DNA of 18,612 nt from Russula earlei (GCA_025769875.1 JAGFNK010000907.1:1-18612); one strand, 5' to 3'. Positions 1 through 8,911 are shown, numbered from the stretch's first letter. Notes: a model not told the origin generated them from the sequence alone. Translations and numbers: made by a program.

Positions 1-72
1 GGATACTCCTTTAAGGACCGTCCCCTTGTGACCACTCTGGCCTCTTCCCTGCGTGATTGTTCTACTCTCACA

Positions 73-100
73 GTAACAATACCTCTTTGGTATTTGTTAC
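73..100. repeat. Imperfect inverted repeat
   Basis: The arm at 73-83 (GTAACAATACC) pairs with 89-100 (GGTATTTGTTAC) around a 5-base loop, with one bulged base. It lies upstream of the Gag-like ORF inside the left LTR element. It could be a structured leader RNA or chance. There is no second copy in the window to test conservation. Confidence 0.45.
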
Positions 101-201
101 TACTTTGGATTCTACTCCTTGCCCACGCCGTCTTGGACGTCTACCGACTCGTCTTCGAGCTTATCCCTCGCTCTTGAACTGGATAGTTCAACAGTGAGTC
201 C

Positions 202-1152
202 TTGACAGTCTGTCTCTCCCCTCTTTCACCATCCGTCTCCCTCTCCTCCACCCTTCTCGGATCCGAGTGCAACGCCTTGGGACTTGACCTTTTCCCAACA
301 CGCACTCCATCCCCATTCTCCCTTGCCGAGCAGTTCGAAGCTGCTAAATTCTTCGACGCCCCTCACCTTCCACAACCCAGCCCTGACTGGATCCCCTCCT
401 CGGACTACCCCCTTGTTGATTTCGCAGTCCCTGAGTACCCTGGAGGAACCATGTACAGGGCAAACTGGTTTCTTGTCGAGCTGGACGCCCGACCCGAACC
501 CCTCATCCACGCTACCCTTGGCAAGGGAGCCCCCATTTTCTCTCGAGTATTCACACCAATCCCCGCTGCCTGGCCCATCTCAGTCCCCAATGAGGAGCAG
601 TGGGACATGCTCCTCGCTGACCAGCCTTACACGAACTTCGTCAATAGGGCCATTGAGGACGACAACGACCCCTCACTCACAGCAGGAGTCAAGTCATACA
701 GGTACAGGACAGCGGAGATCCTCAAAAGGAGACAAACCATACGCCTCCTTTTCGCCCAAATACTCGAACATCAAGGACACCTTAGAGAAGTCAAACAAAC
801 CCTTGCCGCCGCCAATACTCTCAATCGGGTTACCCTCAACCTCAGGTGGCAAGACAGGTCAGACGAAGAAAAAGATGATAGTCGCCTACAGGAACTTATG
901 CGACTCGATTCGTCTTCCTCCGCCGACTCCTTCCGACTCTCTAGCTCATCCTTCTCATCCGATCCTCCCAGACTCCCAACAATCTCCTCCCATCACTCCA
1001 GAAAATCCTGCTTTCATTGCGGTGAATTGGGGCACATTCGACCAAATTGTCCCAACAGAGGAGATCATCAAACAAAAAGGGTACAATCTGCGAAGTCGGA
1101 CCAACCCTGGAGGAAAGTAGGTCGGCCTTATCGTCGTCGTTCTCACTTCTAG
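202..1152 (+). CDS. Gag-like protein with CCHC zinc knuckle, last ORF of a gag-only LTR element
   Basis: A 316-codon open frame ends in a retroviral-type zinc knuckle at 1009-1050 (C-F-H-C-G-E-L-G-H-I-R-P-N-C, C-X2-C-X4-H-X4-C), followed by a basic tail ending RRRSHF. Such knuckles bind the element's RNA in the capsid. The frame has no ATG near its 5' end: the first in-frame ATG is at 451, and upstream stops lie near 175 and 184, so the true start is unresolved (start at 451, a spliced start or decay are all possible). The central part (roughly residues 85-215) is rich in charged and helix-forming residues and is not a recognisable standard Retrotrans_gag domain. A Ser-rich linker precedes the knuckle. 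The stop codon is followed within 10 bases by a purine tract and the 3' LTR, so no protease, RT or integrase can lie downstream. Recognition as Gag rests on the knuckle and this position. Confidence 0.6.
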   Translation: MTVCLSPLSPSVSLSSTLLGSECNALGLDLFPTRTPSPFSLAEQFEAAKFFDAPHLPQPSPDWIPSSDYPLVDFAVPEYPGGTMYRANWFLVELDARPEPLIHATLGKGAPIFSRVFTPIPAAWPISVPNEEQWDMLLADQPYTNFVNRAIEDDNDPSLTAGVKSYRYRTAEILKRRQTIRLLFAQILEHQGHLREVKQTLAAANTLNRVTLNLRWQDRSDEEKDDSRLQELMRLDSSSSADSFRLSSSSFSSDPPRLPTISSHHSRKSCFHCGELGHIRPNCPNRGDHQTKRVQSAKSDQPWRKVGRPYRRRSHF

Positions 1153-1159
1153 GGCCCTT

Positions 1160-1172
1160 GATGGGGGGGTGA
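1160..1172 (+). other. Polypurine tract of the left LTR element
   Basis: GATGGGGGGGTGA lies immediately 5' of TGTTAC, the expected first bases of an LTR. In LTR retrotransposons this is where plus-strand DNA synthesis is primed. Its place right after the gag stop defines the 3' end of the internal region. Confidence 0.6.
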
Positions 1173-1530
1173 TGTTACACCATTTTCCTTTTACGTTTAC
1201 TTCTTACCTTTTTGCTACAAACTGCTTGCTTGCGTACGTCCCTTTACTTACTGGTCTTGTGATCTCTTACGTCTTGTGACCTTTTCTGTGTTATCATGTG
1301 ATCCATACACGTCCAGGTAACACTGGATTGCTGTTACTTTCCCTTTGTTTGGTTCTCTTTCCATTTATGTTCACTTCTTAGTTTCGACTGTGCAATGCTG
1401 CGCACCTACTGTGCAGCACAGTCACTTGGTTCTGACTCATTCGTGGCCTCATTCCTATGACTCCTACTTATTATGACTCCTACTATACTAGTAGCACAGT
1501 CAAAGCGCAGCTATTGCTGCGCTTCTCCTG

Positions 1531-1539
1531 TATATATAA
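1531..1539 (+). promoter_or_regulatory. TATA box of the left 3' LTR
   Basis: TATATATAA lies 35 bp upstream of the predicted transcript start at 1566. The spacing matches the other LTRs in this window. Confidence 0.6.
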
Positions 1540-1553
1540 GCTCAGTACTTTGT

Positions 1554-1575
1554 GACCAAAGCCCTAAGCTTGGTC
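1554..1575 (+). promoter_or_regulatory. Start-site palindrome (U3/R boundary) of the left LTR
   Basis: GACCAAAGC (1554-1562) pairs with GCTTGGTC (1568-1575), with one bulged A and loop CCTAA. The loop and the following AAGCTTG are the same as in the gypsy1 LTR at 7657-7685. Predicted R would begin AAGCTTGGTCT at 1566, which predicts a self-priming site AGACCAAGCTT after the unseen 5' LTR. Confidence 0.5.
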
Positions 1576-1800
1576 TCTTGTAGAATCCAACCTACTCTTG
1601 TCCAAACATATTCGCCTGCAACCCACTTCACTCTCACAAACTTAACCCACAACTACCTCTCCATTTCATCAACTCTCAACACACCATCTACCATCTACTC
1701 TTCGCCTTTCCCTTCCTTCCCTAAGAGTCTCTCTTCACTCTCCTGAGAAGAGCTCTCCTCCTTTAAGACCTACCTTCCTCTACTCTCTCTGCGTTGTTCA

Positions 1801-2184
1801 AGGTCCCGACGGACTTGAACGCATATAGCTAGTGGAACCAGCCCTAGTCTATCCCATTACAAACTTACCCTAGCTTCTCAACGGACCGAGTCGTACTAGG
1901 AAGGGTCTATTGGCCATAACCTGTTTAGCATAAAACACTTCGACCGCTGCAGGGATCCTTACTCATTATACACGGGAACCAGCCCGTTTCTTGAAACACC
2001 TCTCTATCATCGACTTGCTTTCTGCTTGTGAACTGACATGGCTAGTTACCGTGACACGCGCGATATTGTGGACACCTCTACTCACCCCTTTTGCTCGTGT
2101 GAACAGGGTGACACCATAGAGGCTGGGTTTCCTCCTATAAGGAAGGGTCCTTCAAGGGCCCTCTCCGGAGAATGGTTCATGACA
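1801..2184. other. No gene recognised: U5 remnant or flank
   Basis: This stretch may hold the end of the left LTR's U5 and then unassigned sequence. A short open frame begins at an ATG at 2038 and runs into repeat copy A, but it has no recognisable domain and is probably fortuitous. Confidence 0.4.
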
Positions 2185-2572
2185 GGTGATGAGTGGCTGG
2201 CCACAACTCTGATTGCACTGGAAACAATGTTGCACACCACAACACTTGAGTCAAAAACACTATGGGGCTGCCTCAAGACAGCCCATGGGTACAACATGAG
2301 GGAGAAATAATAGATATAGACCACAATTTTGAGTTGTAATTCATCTAATACACATGTGGAGGTGGCTTGAGTCCAGCTCCACCAATTCTCACTCAAATCT
2401 CATGGAAACAATGGGGCTGCCTAGCCCTCATTCAGGCGATTCAGGGACAATAAATTTCATATGAATTAAAGCTGTTTTGAGGGAGATATTCATCCCACAC
2501 ATTTGAGGGGGTTTTCTGCACCAATTTGGGTGGAATTCAAGCTCCACCAAGTGTGCTGAAAATGGCAATAAT
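2185..2572 (+). repeat. 388-bp dispersed repeat, copy A
   Basis: It begins GGTGATGAGTGGCTGGC and ends GCTGAAAATGGCAATAAT. It matches copy C (17109-17495, same strand) along its whole length with scattered, mostly transition differences, and copy B (14238-14591, opposite strand) over about 354 bp. It contains no convincing ORF and no short terminal inverted repeat. Inside are two copies of ATGGGGCTGCCT about 125 bp apart, each starting a small hairpin (GGGCTG...CAGCCC and GGGCT...AGCCC). Its right end abuts the integrase of gypsy1 in mid-gene. It may be a non-autonomous transposon, a long terminal inverted repeat or a solo-LTR-like relic. Confidence 0.8.
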
Positions 2573-3556
2573 GTGGAAAATGTCATGTATCTTCATTGAT
2601 GGTGGTAATTGGAGTTGATAAGTGACTTTGGAAATTTTCTTCGTGATTGGGAAAGGTCCATATCGCTTAGGCATCAACTTGTGTGTTCCTCGTGTCTTGA
2701 GGTTTTTTGCTTCTAACCATACTAAAATTCCTTCTTTCATTTCCGGTCTGTCAGGTTTTGAGGGTTGTTGTTTTCATTCTAGAAGTTGTTGTGCGTCTTG
2801 TCTAGCCTCTTCTAGTTCTTTGAGACAATCGGTGGAAGATGGTACATTATTATCCAGGAGACTGATGTTCATTTGCGGTCTGTATCCCATGAAGAGTTCA
2901 TGCGGTGATCAACGTGTTGTTTCATGTCTCCAGGAGTTGTGTGCATATTTGGCTAGGGGAAGTAGTTTTGCCCAGGAATGAGGATGAGTCGTGGTCCTGG
3001 GTCTTAGATATTGTTCTAGCCAGGCATTCATTCTTTCTGTTTGTCCATCAGTTTGGGGATGGAACGCAGTGGATAGATTTTGTTTGATGCCTAGATTCTT
3101 ACACATGGCCTTTGAGAAGTTTGATGTAAATCAGGGGTCTCTGTCAGAAATGATTCTTCAAGGAATTCCGAACCAAGGTACGAGATGTTTCAGATATTTG
3201 TGTGCAATGCCTGGTCCATCGATTGTTTTGTTGCACAGGATGAACTTTGTTGCTTTGGAGCATCCTTGATCGACAATGGTGAGGATGCTGTCAAATCCTT
3301 CTGATTTGGGTAAGTCTGTGATAAGATCCATCGATACATATTGGAAGGGGCCTTGTTCCACATGTGTGTCGAGTGGAAAAGTCGTGGCTTTCTTTCTAGG
3401 TATGTTGGTCTTCAATTCTTGACATTTGGCACATCCTTTGACGTATTGTTCTATGAACTGTCGCAGTTGGGGTCCTTCATAATGTTGTTTGACTAGATCC
3501 CAGGTATTAGCTATCCCTGGGTGTCCTGTGAAGGGGGTGTCATGGAATTGTCTCAA
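2573..3556 (-). pseudogene. gypsy1 integrase, broken and C-terminally truncated
   Basis: Integrase would insert the element's cDNA into the host genome. The zinc-binding HHCC module is visible near 3545-3420 (FHDTPFTGHPG, then GCAKCQ). The catalytic core follows with D in SMDLITDLP, D in IISDRDP and E in HPQTDGQTERMN, so the D,D-E triad is kept. The same reading frame is cut by stops at 3158-3160, 3131-3133, 2909-2911 and 2774-2776, where family members usually carry arginine; CGA to TGA explains each. The C-terminal part reaches KIHDIFH and then runs into repeat copy A (IIAIFSTLGGA is repeat sequence). A frameshift near 3556 separates it from the RNase H end. Confidence 0.85.
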
Positions 3557-5019
3557 GATTTCTCGTTGTTTGTCAGGTTTGTTTGGTAGGTAAGTTTTTT
3601 CGTAAAAAATATTTCAGGTGGGAGTAGTGTGGTTTTTTGCTCTTCTACCCCCTTGTTAAGGTCTTTGCGATGAGAAAATGTGTCGGCAATAGTGTGTGTG
3701 TGTCCGGGGACGTGTTCCATAGTAATGTTAAAATCTTGCATGTATTGCATCCATCTGGCTTGTCATCCTGTTAATTTCTGTGGTTCTTTGAAATAGGTGA
3801 GGTTTTTATGGTCCATTCTTATTCTGACTGGTTCGTTGGCCCCTAGGAAGAATGGTAGTCCACTTTTTAGTCTGAAAATTACTGCTGCCAATTCTTTATT
3901 GTGTGCGTCGTAATTTCTTTCCGCATCCAGTAACGTCCTGGAGTAGTATGCTATTGGATGTAGACTGTCTTCATATTCTTGGGATATGACTGCTCCAATG
4001 GCAAATCCTGAAGTGTCAGTATCCAGAATGAATTGTTTTGTCCAATCTGGGGTGCGAAGCACTGGGTAGGATACACAGGTTTCTTTTAGGATTTGAAAGG
4101 CCTGTTCTTCTTTTGTCGTCCATTCCCATTGTCTGTTCTTTTTTGTTAAATTGTTTAATGGTCTGGCTTTGATGGAGAAGTTTGGTATAAAATTGTGGTA
4201 GAAGTTACAGAATCCCAGGAAGCTTCTAACTTCTTTTAATGTTGTAGGGGTAGGCCAGTCTTTGATCCCTTTAACTTTGACAGGGTCCATGGTTATTTTT
4301 CCTTCTCCTATGATCACACCGAGGTATTCGACCTTGTTCTTGTGGAATTGGCATTTTTCAGGCTTGAGATAGAGGTCGTGTTGTCTTAGCTTTGACAGAA
4401 TGTGGTTGACTTTTTGTGTGTGTTTTATTTCATCGTTTTCTGTGGCGATGATGATATTGTCCATGTAAATCTTAAGCCATCCTTGTGCAAGTTCTTCTTG
4501 GAAAATGTCATCCATCATAGTTTGGAAGGTAGCTGGGGAGTTTGTTAATCCGAAGAACATCACAGTAGGTTTGAATAGTCTGTTGCTGGTTTTGAAGGCT
4601 GCTTTCCATTCGTCTCCTTCTTTGATTCGAATGTTGTTGTTGCCCCATCTGACATTGAACTTAGTAAAAAGTTCTTTTCCTGCCAGGGTGTGGATCATTT
4701 CTGGAATTAATGATAATGGATATACGTTGGGTATTGTCCATTTATTCAAGTTTCTGTAGTCTTGCACTGGTTGAAATTTACCGTCTTTCTTTTTTATAAG
4801 GAAGAATCCGCTGGCGTATGGTGAGTTGGACCTTCTTATCTGTTTAAGCTGTAGATTTTGTTCAAGGAATTTTCCTTGTTCCTCTTTTTCCTTTGGTGAG
4901 AGAGGGTATACTCTGCAGTTAATCATTGTGGGGGCATCTGGTTTTAAGTCAATCGTGTGGTCCCACTTTCTGGGTCCAAAAAAATCTTTCCAATTCTTGT
5001 TCCGTAAATACCTGCCCAT
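3553..5019 (-). pseudogene. gypsy1 reverse transcriptase and RNase H, inactivated
   Basis: The long frame 5019-3763 begins in the RT entry motif (PRKWDHTIDLKPDAP), continues through the fingers/palm and ends in RNase H (ILDTDTSGFAIGAV, NYDAHNKELAAV, RMDHKNLTYFKEPQKLTG). Two catalytic positions are altered: motif A reads KFNVRWG (N at 4654-4656, usually D) and motif C reads YMDN (N at 4456-4458, usually YMDD). Both are single G-to-A changes on the coding strand. A TGA at 3763-3765 stands where gypsy proteins usually have R in LTGRQARW. After it the frame continues (QARWMQYMQDF...VPGHTHTIADTFSHR) to 3553. It would have copied the genomic RNA into DNA; it cannot now. Confidence 0.9.
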
Positions 5020-5552
5020 ATTTTATGATACTGATGGGGGACCATTTCTTGCCAGGTTTTGGCTTTTTTTTCCATTTGTGATTTGGCTAGCCGTTGAGCT
5101 ATGGTAGTTTTGTGTATTTGTGTTTGAAGCCATAGTTCGTCACCTTCTTCCCAGTCAGTCAGGTTTCTTATCCATTCTGGTGTTTCTTGTTTTCCTGACA
5201 AGGTGACCCTTCCCATCATCATTCCTTTAGACCAGTTTATTCTTGGGTTGACTGATTCTAAGAACAGATATCCCAGAATTATATTGTCTTGTCCTACATC
5301 TGTGACCAAGAATTGGTGCATGTGTTTCTTCCCTAATAGCTTTAACTCCAGATCTACTGCTTGTGTGATTTTTCCTAGGCGATGAAGTGTTCCATCAACA
5401 TTGTTGACATTTCTTGCTGATGGTAGCCTTCTGGTTTGTAAGCATAGTTCCTTCGTTAATTTGGGAGATATAAAGCATTCCATGGCCCCACTGTCTATTA
5501 GAGCATTTTTTCTTTTGGCTTCATTCAATCCAGTGTAAATAGTAGTCATCAC
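4944..5552 (-). pseudogene. gypsy1 aspartic protease and linker to RT, frameshifted
   Basis: The frame shows the retropepsin motif ALIDSGA (catalytic Asp near 5495) followed by ECFISPKL, and later IILGYLFLESVNPRINW, a typical gypsy protease C-terminal half. An ATG is at 5549, although in the element this domain would be part of a polyprotein. The linker to RT is out of frame: a run of four T at 5021-5024 and a run of seven A at 4978-4984 (plus strand) each appear one base too long. Between them a third frame gives the expected FTEQELERFF text. Protease would cut the Gag-Pol precursor. Confidence 0.85.
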
Positions 5553-5559
5553 TGATATT

Positions 5560-7322
5560 GACTTTCTTTAAGATTTGTACATGGAGTCAATACCTAAAGC
5601 TCGAGCAATCGCCATTATGCTCAAGCATCCAAAAAATCCTGCTCTTTGTCCTCCTCATCTCCCATTAAGGCCTTGATAAAGGCTTCTCTGTCTTGTACAG
5701 AGAGTGCCTTTGCCGTCTTTGCCAGTTTGACAATGGTATCTTCTTCGACAACCTCCACTGTGGGGGTTTTGGATGTGATGGTGGTTGTGTTGGTGGTGTG
5801 TGCGCAAGTTACTTTGCATTTTGGCTTTGTGGGGCAATTGCGGGCTAGGTGTCCCCTGAGAGAGCAGTGAAAATATCTTCCCTCCTCTCAATGTTTCTGT
5901 TTCTCAGCTTCAGTGACTGCTTTGCGAGTGGCACCTGCGCTGGTGTCCATGGCGTTGGGATTGTGTGGAGGGAGGCATGGGTGTGCGGGCATGGTGTTGA
6001 CTTGATTATTCCTGTGGTTGGCCCAAGCCAAATTGGCAAGGCAATTCCAAGGTTGATTGTTCGAAAATTGACTTTGATTTCATCCATGCGTGCTAGAGTG
6101 GTCGGATAAAATGGCTTGCTTATGCATCCAAACGTGGTGGTGTTTCTGTGCAGCTGTGACCCAGTCTGCGAACAAGGTTGGGTCTTCCAAGTTGAGGCAT
6201 GATTCAACTAAGCTTTGGGGGAGACCCCAAGCAAAAAGCCTCATAACAGTGGGTTCATTGAGATCAAGTCCTGCTCATCTAGCCAAGAGTTGGAACTCAG
6301 ATACATAATCATCAAGGAGCCCATCTTTCATCTTGAGTTCTTGAAGCCTGTCTTGGGCTTTCTTCCGTTCTGCATAGTTGGTGAACGCATGATGGAATTG
6401 CTGTTGCAGCACTTCCCATGCAGTAAGCCCTAGTGGGATGTTAGTAGGGTCGTCCTGCATGTCCTCAAGCCACTGGTCCATGGCTTCAAGCCATCCTTCG
6501 ACTTTTGGTCCTTTCATCAGAGAGAGGAAGTAAGCACATTTCTTAATTGGATCCTTTGCAATTTTACTATCATGGTTCATGGACATGAACCTGTTGAACG
6601 TGACTAGAAATGCATGTGTTCATGCACGATCGCCGTTGAAGAACTCAGGGGGAATTCCCTCAAGTTTCCTGTTGTCTGATCTGTGTGCATCATGGTCGTG
6701 GTTGGTATGCCCAAAGAAATCATTGGGGTCAGAGTCAGGACTTGGGGGTCATATTCTGCGTCCTCCGAATCCTGTGAATGAGGCGCGAGGAGGGGCCTGC
6801 ACCATTCCGGACGACGTGGGTTGGGGTTTAGTTGATTTGGGTTCAGCAGTGGCGATGAAAACGTTTGTTGTCATTGTCAGTTTGAGCTCCATCTGAGCAT
6901 TGGTGGGTGAAATGGGTCTGGGTGTTGGGGCGCGACTTGGGGCTTTGGAGCTTGGGAGAGGTTCTCCCGATGCTGTCAGTGTTGTGATGTTGATGCCTCT
7001 AAGAGGGCTTTGCTGAAGCCTAAAGGCTGAGCGAGCGATGCACATCGCTTCCCAAGTGTTGCCACGTCCTTGCAATTTTGAACCAGAGGCCATACAGATG
7101 GCCTAGGGCTACCTTGGCACCCATCCAATTGACATAGTAGCCAGTGCAGGGCATGCCATCTGTGTGTACTGTGTAGAATTTGACACCGTTGTTGAACATG
7201 GTGATGCTGGGAACGTTATTCTCTTGGTCAGGAAGTAATTCAAAGGGGCATTTGAGGGCAGCCAGTCCCTCAATGGTTGGTGTGTTGAGCCCCTTGGACT
7301 TCCAGTCTCGGGTTGTAGTCAT
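5560..7322 (-). pseudogene. gypsy1 gag, broken into several frames
   Basis: The first ATG after the leader is at 7322 (MTTTRDWKSKGLNTPTIEG). The N-terminal part (7322-7020) resembles a viroplasmin/RNase H1 N-terminal fold, then a Pro/Ser-rich linker follows (7093-6749). The capsid-like Retrotrans_gag region is clear at 6586-6275 (KKCAYFLSLMKGPKVEGWL, TAWEVLQQQFHHAF, DYVSEFQLLA). Farther on, partial matches lie in shifting frames to about 5845. A zinc knuckle at 5875-5834 reads Y-F-H-C-S-L-R-G-H-L-A-R-N-C: the first cysteine of CCHC is Tyr (codon 5873-5875), a G-to-A change. The end runs to an acidic tail near 5620. Gag would form the particle and bind RNA; this copy cannot give one protein. 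Confidence 0.75.
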
Positions 7323-7384
7323 GTTGAGAGAAATCAATATATTTGTTTTGTGAGCATGTGGTTCAGGGTCGGCGGTTCAGAGGG

Positions 7385-7395
7385 AAGCTTGTTCT
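7385..7395 (-). other. Self-priming type primer-binding site of gypsy1
   Basis: Two bases inside the 5' LTR end, the minus strand reads AGAACAAGCTT. This is the exact reverse complement of AAGCTTGTTCT at 7670-7660, where the transcript is predicted to start (34 bp below the TATA box). No TGG start typical of tRNA-primed sites is present. The arrangement is that of Tf1/sushi elements, in which the 5' end of the mRNA folds back as primer. Confidence 0.75.
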
Positions 7396-7656
7396 AATGT
7401 CACCGACTGGGGGCAGTGTTGCTGACAAATTGTTTCACATGCAAGATGTGCACACTGAGTCGAGTGAGATGACGAGTTCTCACAAGATTTGGGGTTCTCA
7501 GTGACAACACAGCGAAGGCTAGTGTGTACCATGGAGAGGAAATATGATGAATAAGTCTTCACGTTCAAAGACTTAGAGAGATGGAGAAGTTTTTGAGACG
7601 ATTGCTTGATTGCCTGCAAGCCTACAGTTCCAAAGCTGAATTCAGTGATATTTCAC

Positions 7657-7685
7657 AAGAGAACAAGCTTAGGGCTTGTTCTCTT
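7657..7685 (-). promoter_or_regulatory. Start-site palindrome (U3/R boundary) of gypsy1
   Basis: A perfect 12-bp stem (7657-7668 with 7674-7685) has a 5-base loop reading CCTAA on the minus strand. The predicted transcript start is at the last two loop bases, so the downstream arm is the self-primer and the upstream U3 arm repeats the primer-binding-site sequence. Confidence 0.7.
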
Positions 7686-7696
7686 CTACTGACAGG

Positions 7697-7704
7697 TTTA
7701 TATA
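7697..7704 (-). promoter_or_regulatory. TATA box of gypsy1 5' LTR
   Basis: The minus strand reads TATATAAA, 34 bp upstream of the predicted start at 7670. Confidence 0.65.
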
Positions 7705-7887
7705 GACAGATACTACTATATCAAATAGCAGGCATGAGGTAGAGACGAGGCAATTGTAGCAGAACATGCGGAAAGGTAATGGTACATGCAAGGCTAAGTG
7801 AGTCATAGAATGCATGGGAGATGTGAGGCTTGTCCAGGTAGGCTTATCCGGTTGCCGGTCCAGTCCAAGGTACCGGTATTTGTGACA

Positions 7888-8179
7888 GGTGCGATAGATC
7901 ACAAAACTCAACTGTTATTTGAGACAGTAGTTACTAGCCTTAAATCATATTCCTTCAACTGCGAGTCCACAAGCACAAAATGGTGCAGATGGGCAAGGCG
8001 CTGTGGGCAGCAAGCCCTCGGATCGAGTGACAATGATGACAGCGAATGCATCATCGGGGTTGGTGCATAGTTGTGTGATGGGTACGAGGATGATGGTTTG
8101 TGAATGATGATGGAGAGGCAAGAGCAGGATGAAAGGGAGTCGATGATGGGCAAGAGCAATATGAAGAAAAGATAGGGAG
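7888..8179. other. Intergenic flank, nothing recognised
   Basis: This is the sequence between the gypsy1 LTR and the tandem duplication. Short open frames exist on both strands but show no domain or codon bias. It may hold the 5' terminus of the pogo-like element; I could not find a matching terminal inverted repeat by eye. Confidence 0.4.
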
Positions 8180-8865
8180 CATGCAGACGAAGACACTAGG
8201 TGCAGGGGATGGATGTGGATGGGGGAGCGTGAGGTGCGAGGTGTGGGTGAATGGGTGTTGTTGGAGTAGATTGGGTTGAGCCGCTGTTGCTGTTCTTGGG
8301 CGCAGAAGTGAGGAATGTGGTGGTGACATTGAGGAATTGGCATGAGGGAAGGAGAGCATGAAAGGAAAAGAGTGGCAGAAGTTGGATGAAGGAGTGGAGG
8401 GAGAGATGATGCATGGGAGGTGGGGGCGAGTGCAAGTCATGTCAGTTTCCCGGTCAGCAGGCTCAAACACCTTACAGGTGCATGACATGAACGAGGCAGA
8501 CTAGTGGTGCAGGGGATGAATGAAGATGGTAGGGGCATGAGACGCAGCCAAACAGTGAAGGACTTGTGCTGTAGGTCAATGCTTGGAGGAGCTGAGCTCT
8601 GACTCCAAGACCAAAGGTGGGGGGTGTCAAGTGGCAAGGTGAGTGACATTGATGGTGATCAACTTGAGCCATTGTTGCAGTTCCCAGGCACAGAGTGGGG
8701 AACACAGGTTGTGATGATGTTGAAGAGAGAATGTGGGTGTGAAGGAGGAAACAGAGGGAAGGGAGGGAGAGATGACAGATGATGCATGGGAGGTGGTGGC
8801 AAGTGCAAGTCATGTCAGTTTCCTGGTCAGCAGGCTCACACACCTTACACTCGCATATGCCATTA
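8180..8865. repeat. Diverged tandem duplication, purine-rich on plus strand
   Basis: Unit 1 (about 8180-8485) and unit 2 (about 8486-8865) share, in the same order, ACTAG(T)GGTGCAGGGGATG, a TTGAGCC.TTGTTGC block, GATGATGCATGGGAGGTG, and a block AAGTCATGTCAGTTTCC...GGTCAGCAGGCTCA.ACACCTTACA. The last block is repeated at an offset of about 373 bp. Internal gaps make the units unequal. On the minus strand the block encodes the peptide CEPADQETDMTC, or FEPADRETDMTC in the other unit, but the long minus ORFs are Pro/Ser/His-rich in every frame and look non-coding. Confidence 0.7.
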
Positions 8866-8911
8866 TACATGTGTTCTAAAATGTGTGGTGCCATGGCACA
8901 TGTATGAGGAG

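Larger units (their letters stand above)
1173..1800 (+). mobile_element. 3' LTR of the left (gag-only) element; 3' end unresolved
   Basis: The LTR begins with TGTTACACC directly after the polypurine tract. U3 contains short repeated elements: TATGACTCCTACT occurs twice around 1457-1487, and AAGCGCAGC (1503-1511) forms a perfect 9-bp inverted repeat with 1516-1524. A TATA box follows at 1531 and a start-site palindrome at 1554-1575. The rest is a pyrimidine-rich U5 with many CTC/TCC runs and no gene. I cannot fix the 3' end because the 5' LTR is outside the window. Endings in ACA near 1861 or 2037 are both possible, so the given end is a minimum. Confidence 0.6.
2573..7887 (-). mobile_element. 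Ty3/gypsy retrotransposon 'gypsy1', 3'-truncated and inactivated
   Basis: Read on the minus strand the order is 5' LTR (7887-7398), primer-binding site, gag, protease, RT, RNase H, integrase, which is the Ty3/gypsy order. The element stops in the integrase C-terminal region at 2573, flush with repeat copy A, so any chromodomain, polypurine tract and 3' LTR are missing. The coding part is broken by at least five in-frame stops and several frameshifts, and key RT aspartates are changed. It has a self-priming type primer-binding site. It cannot be autonomous. Confidence 0.9.
7398..7887 (-). mobile_element. 5' LTR of gypsy1 (490 bp)
   Basis: The minus-strand LTR starts TGTCACAAATACCGG at 7887 and ends GTCGGTGACA at 7398, giving a 5-bp terminal inverted repeat TGTCA...TGACA. 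U3 is short (about 217 bp) and contains the TATA box at 7704-7697. R/U5 begins at 7670. The right flank is GGTGC, but the 3' LTR is lost, so a target duplication cannot be tested. Confidence 0.75.

Noticed and set aside
284..1120. A second 278-codon open frame overlapping the Gag-like ORF in another frame
   Set aside because: It starts at TTG, is Ser/Pro/Thr-rich from C-rich composition and lacks a domain; the other frame has the zinc knuckle.
2038..2310. ATG-started 90-codon ORF running into repeat copy A
   Set aside because: The repeat half is also open in copy C but the 5' halves are unrelated, and there is no domain; likely chance.
2622..3269. Plus-strand ORFs across gypsy1 integrase and RT
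   Set aside because: They are shadows of the minus-strand pol, which carries recognisable motifs.
8051..8894. Long minus-strand Pro/Ser/His-rich ORFs
   Set aside because: All three minus frames are open because the plus strand is purine-rich; no domains, and the region is a tandem duplication.
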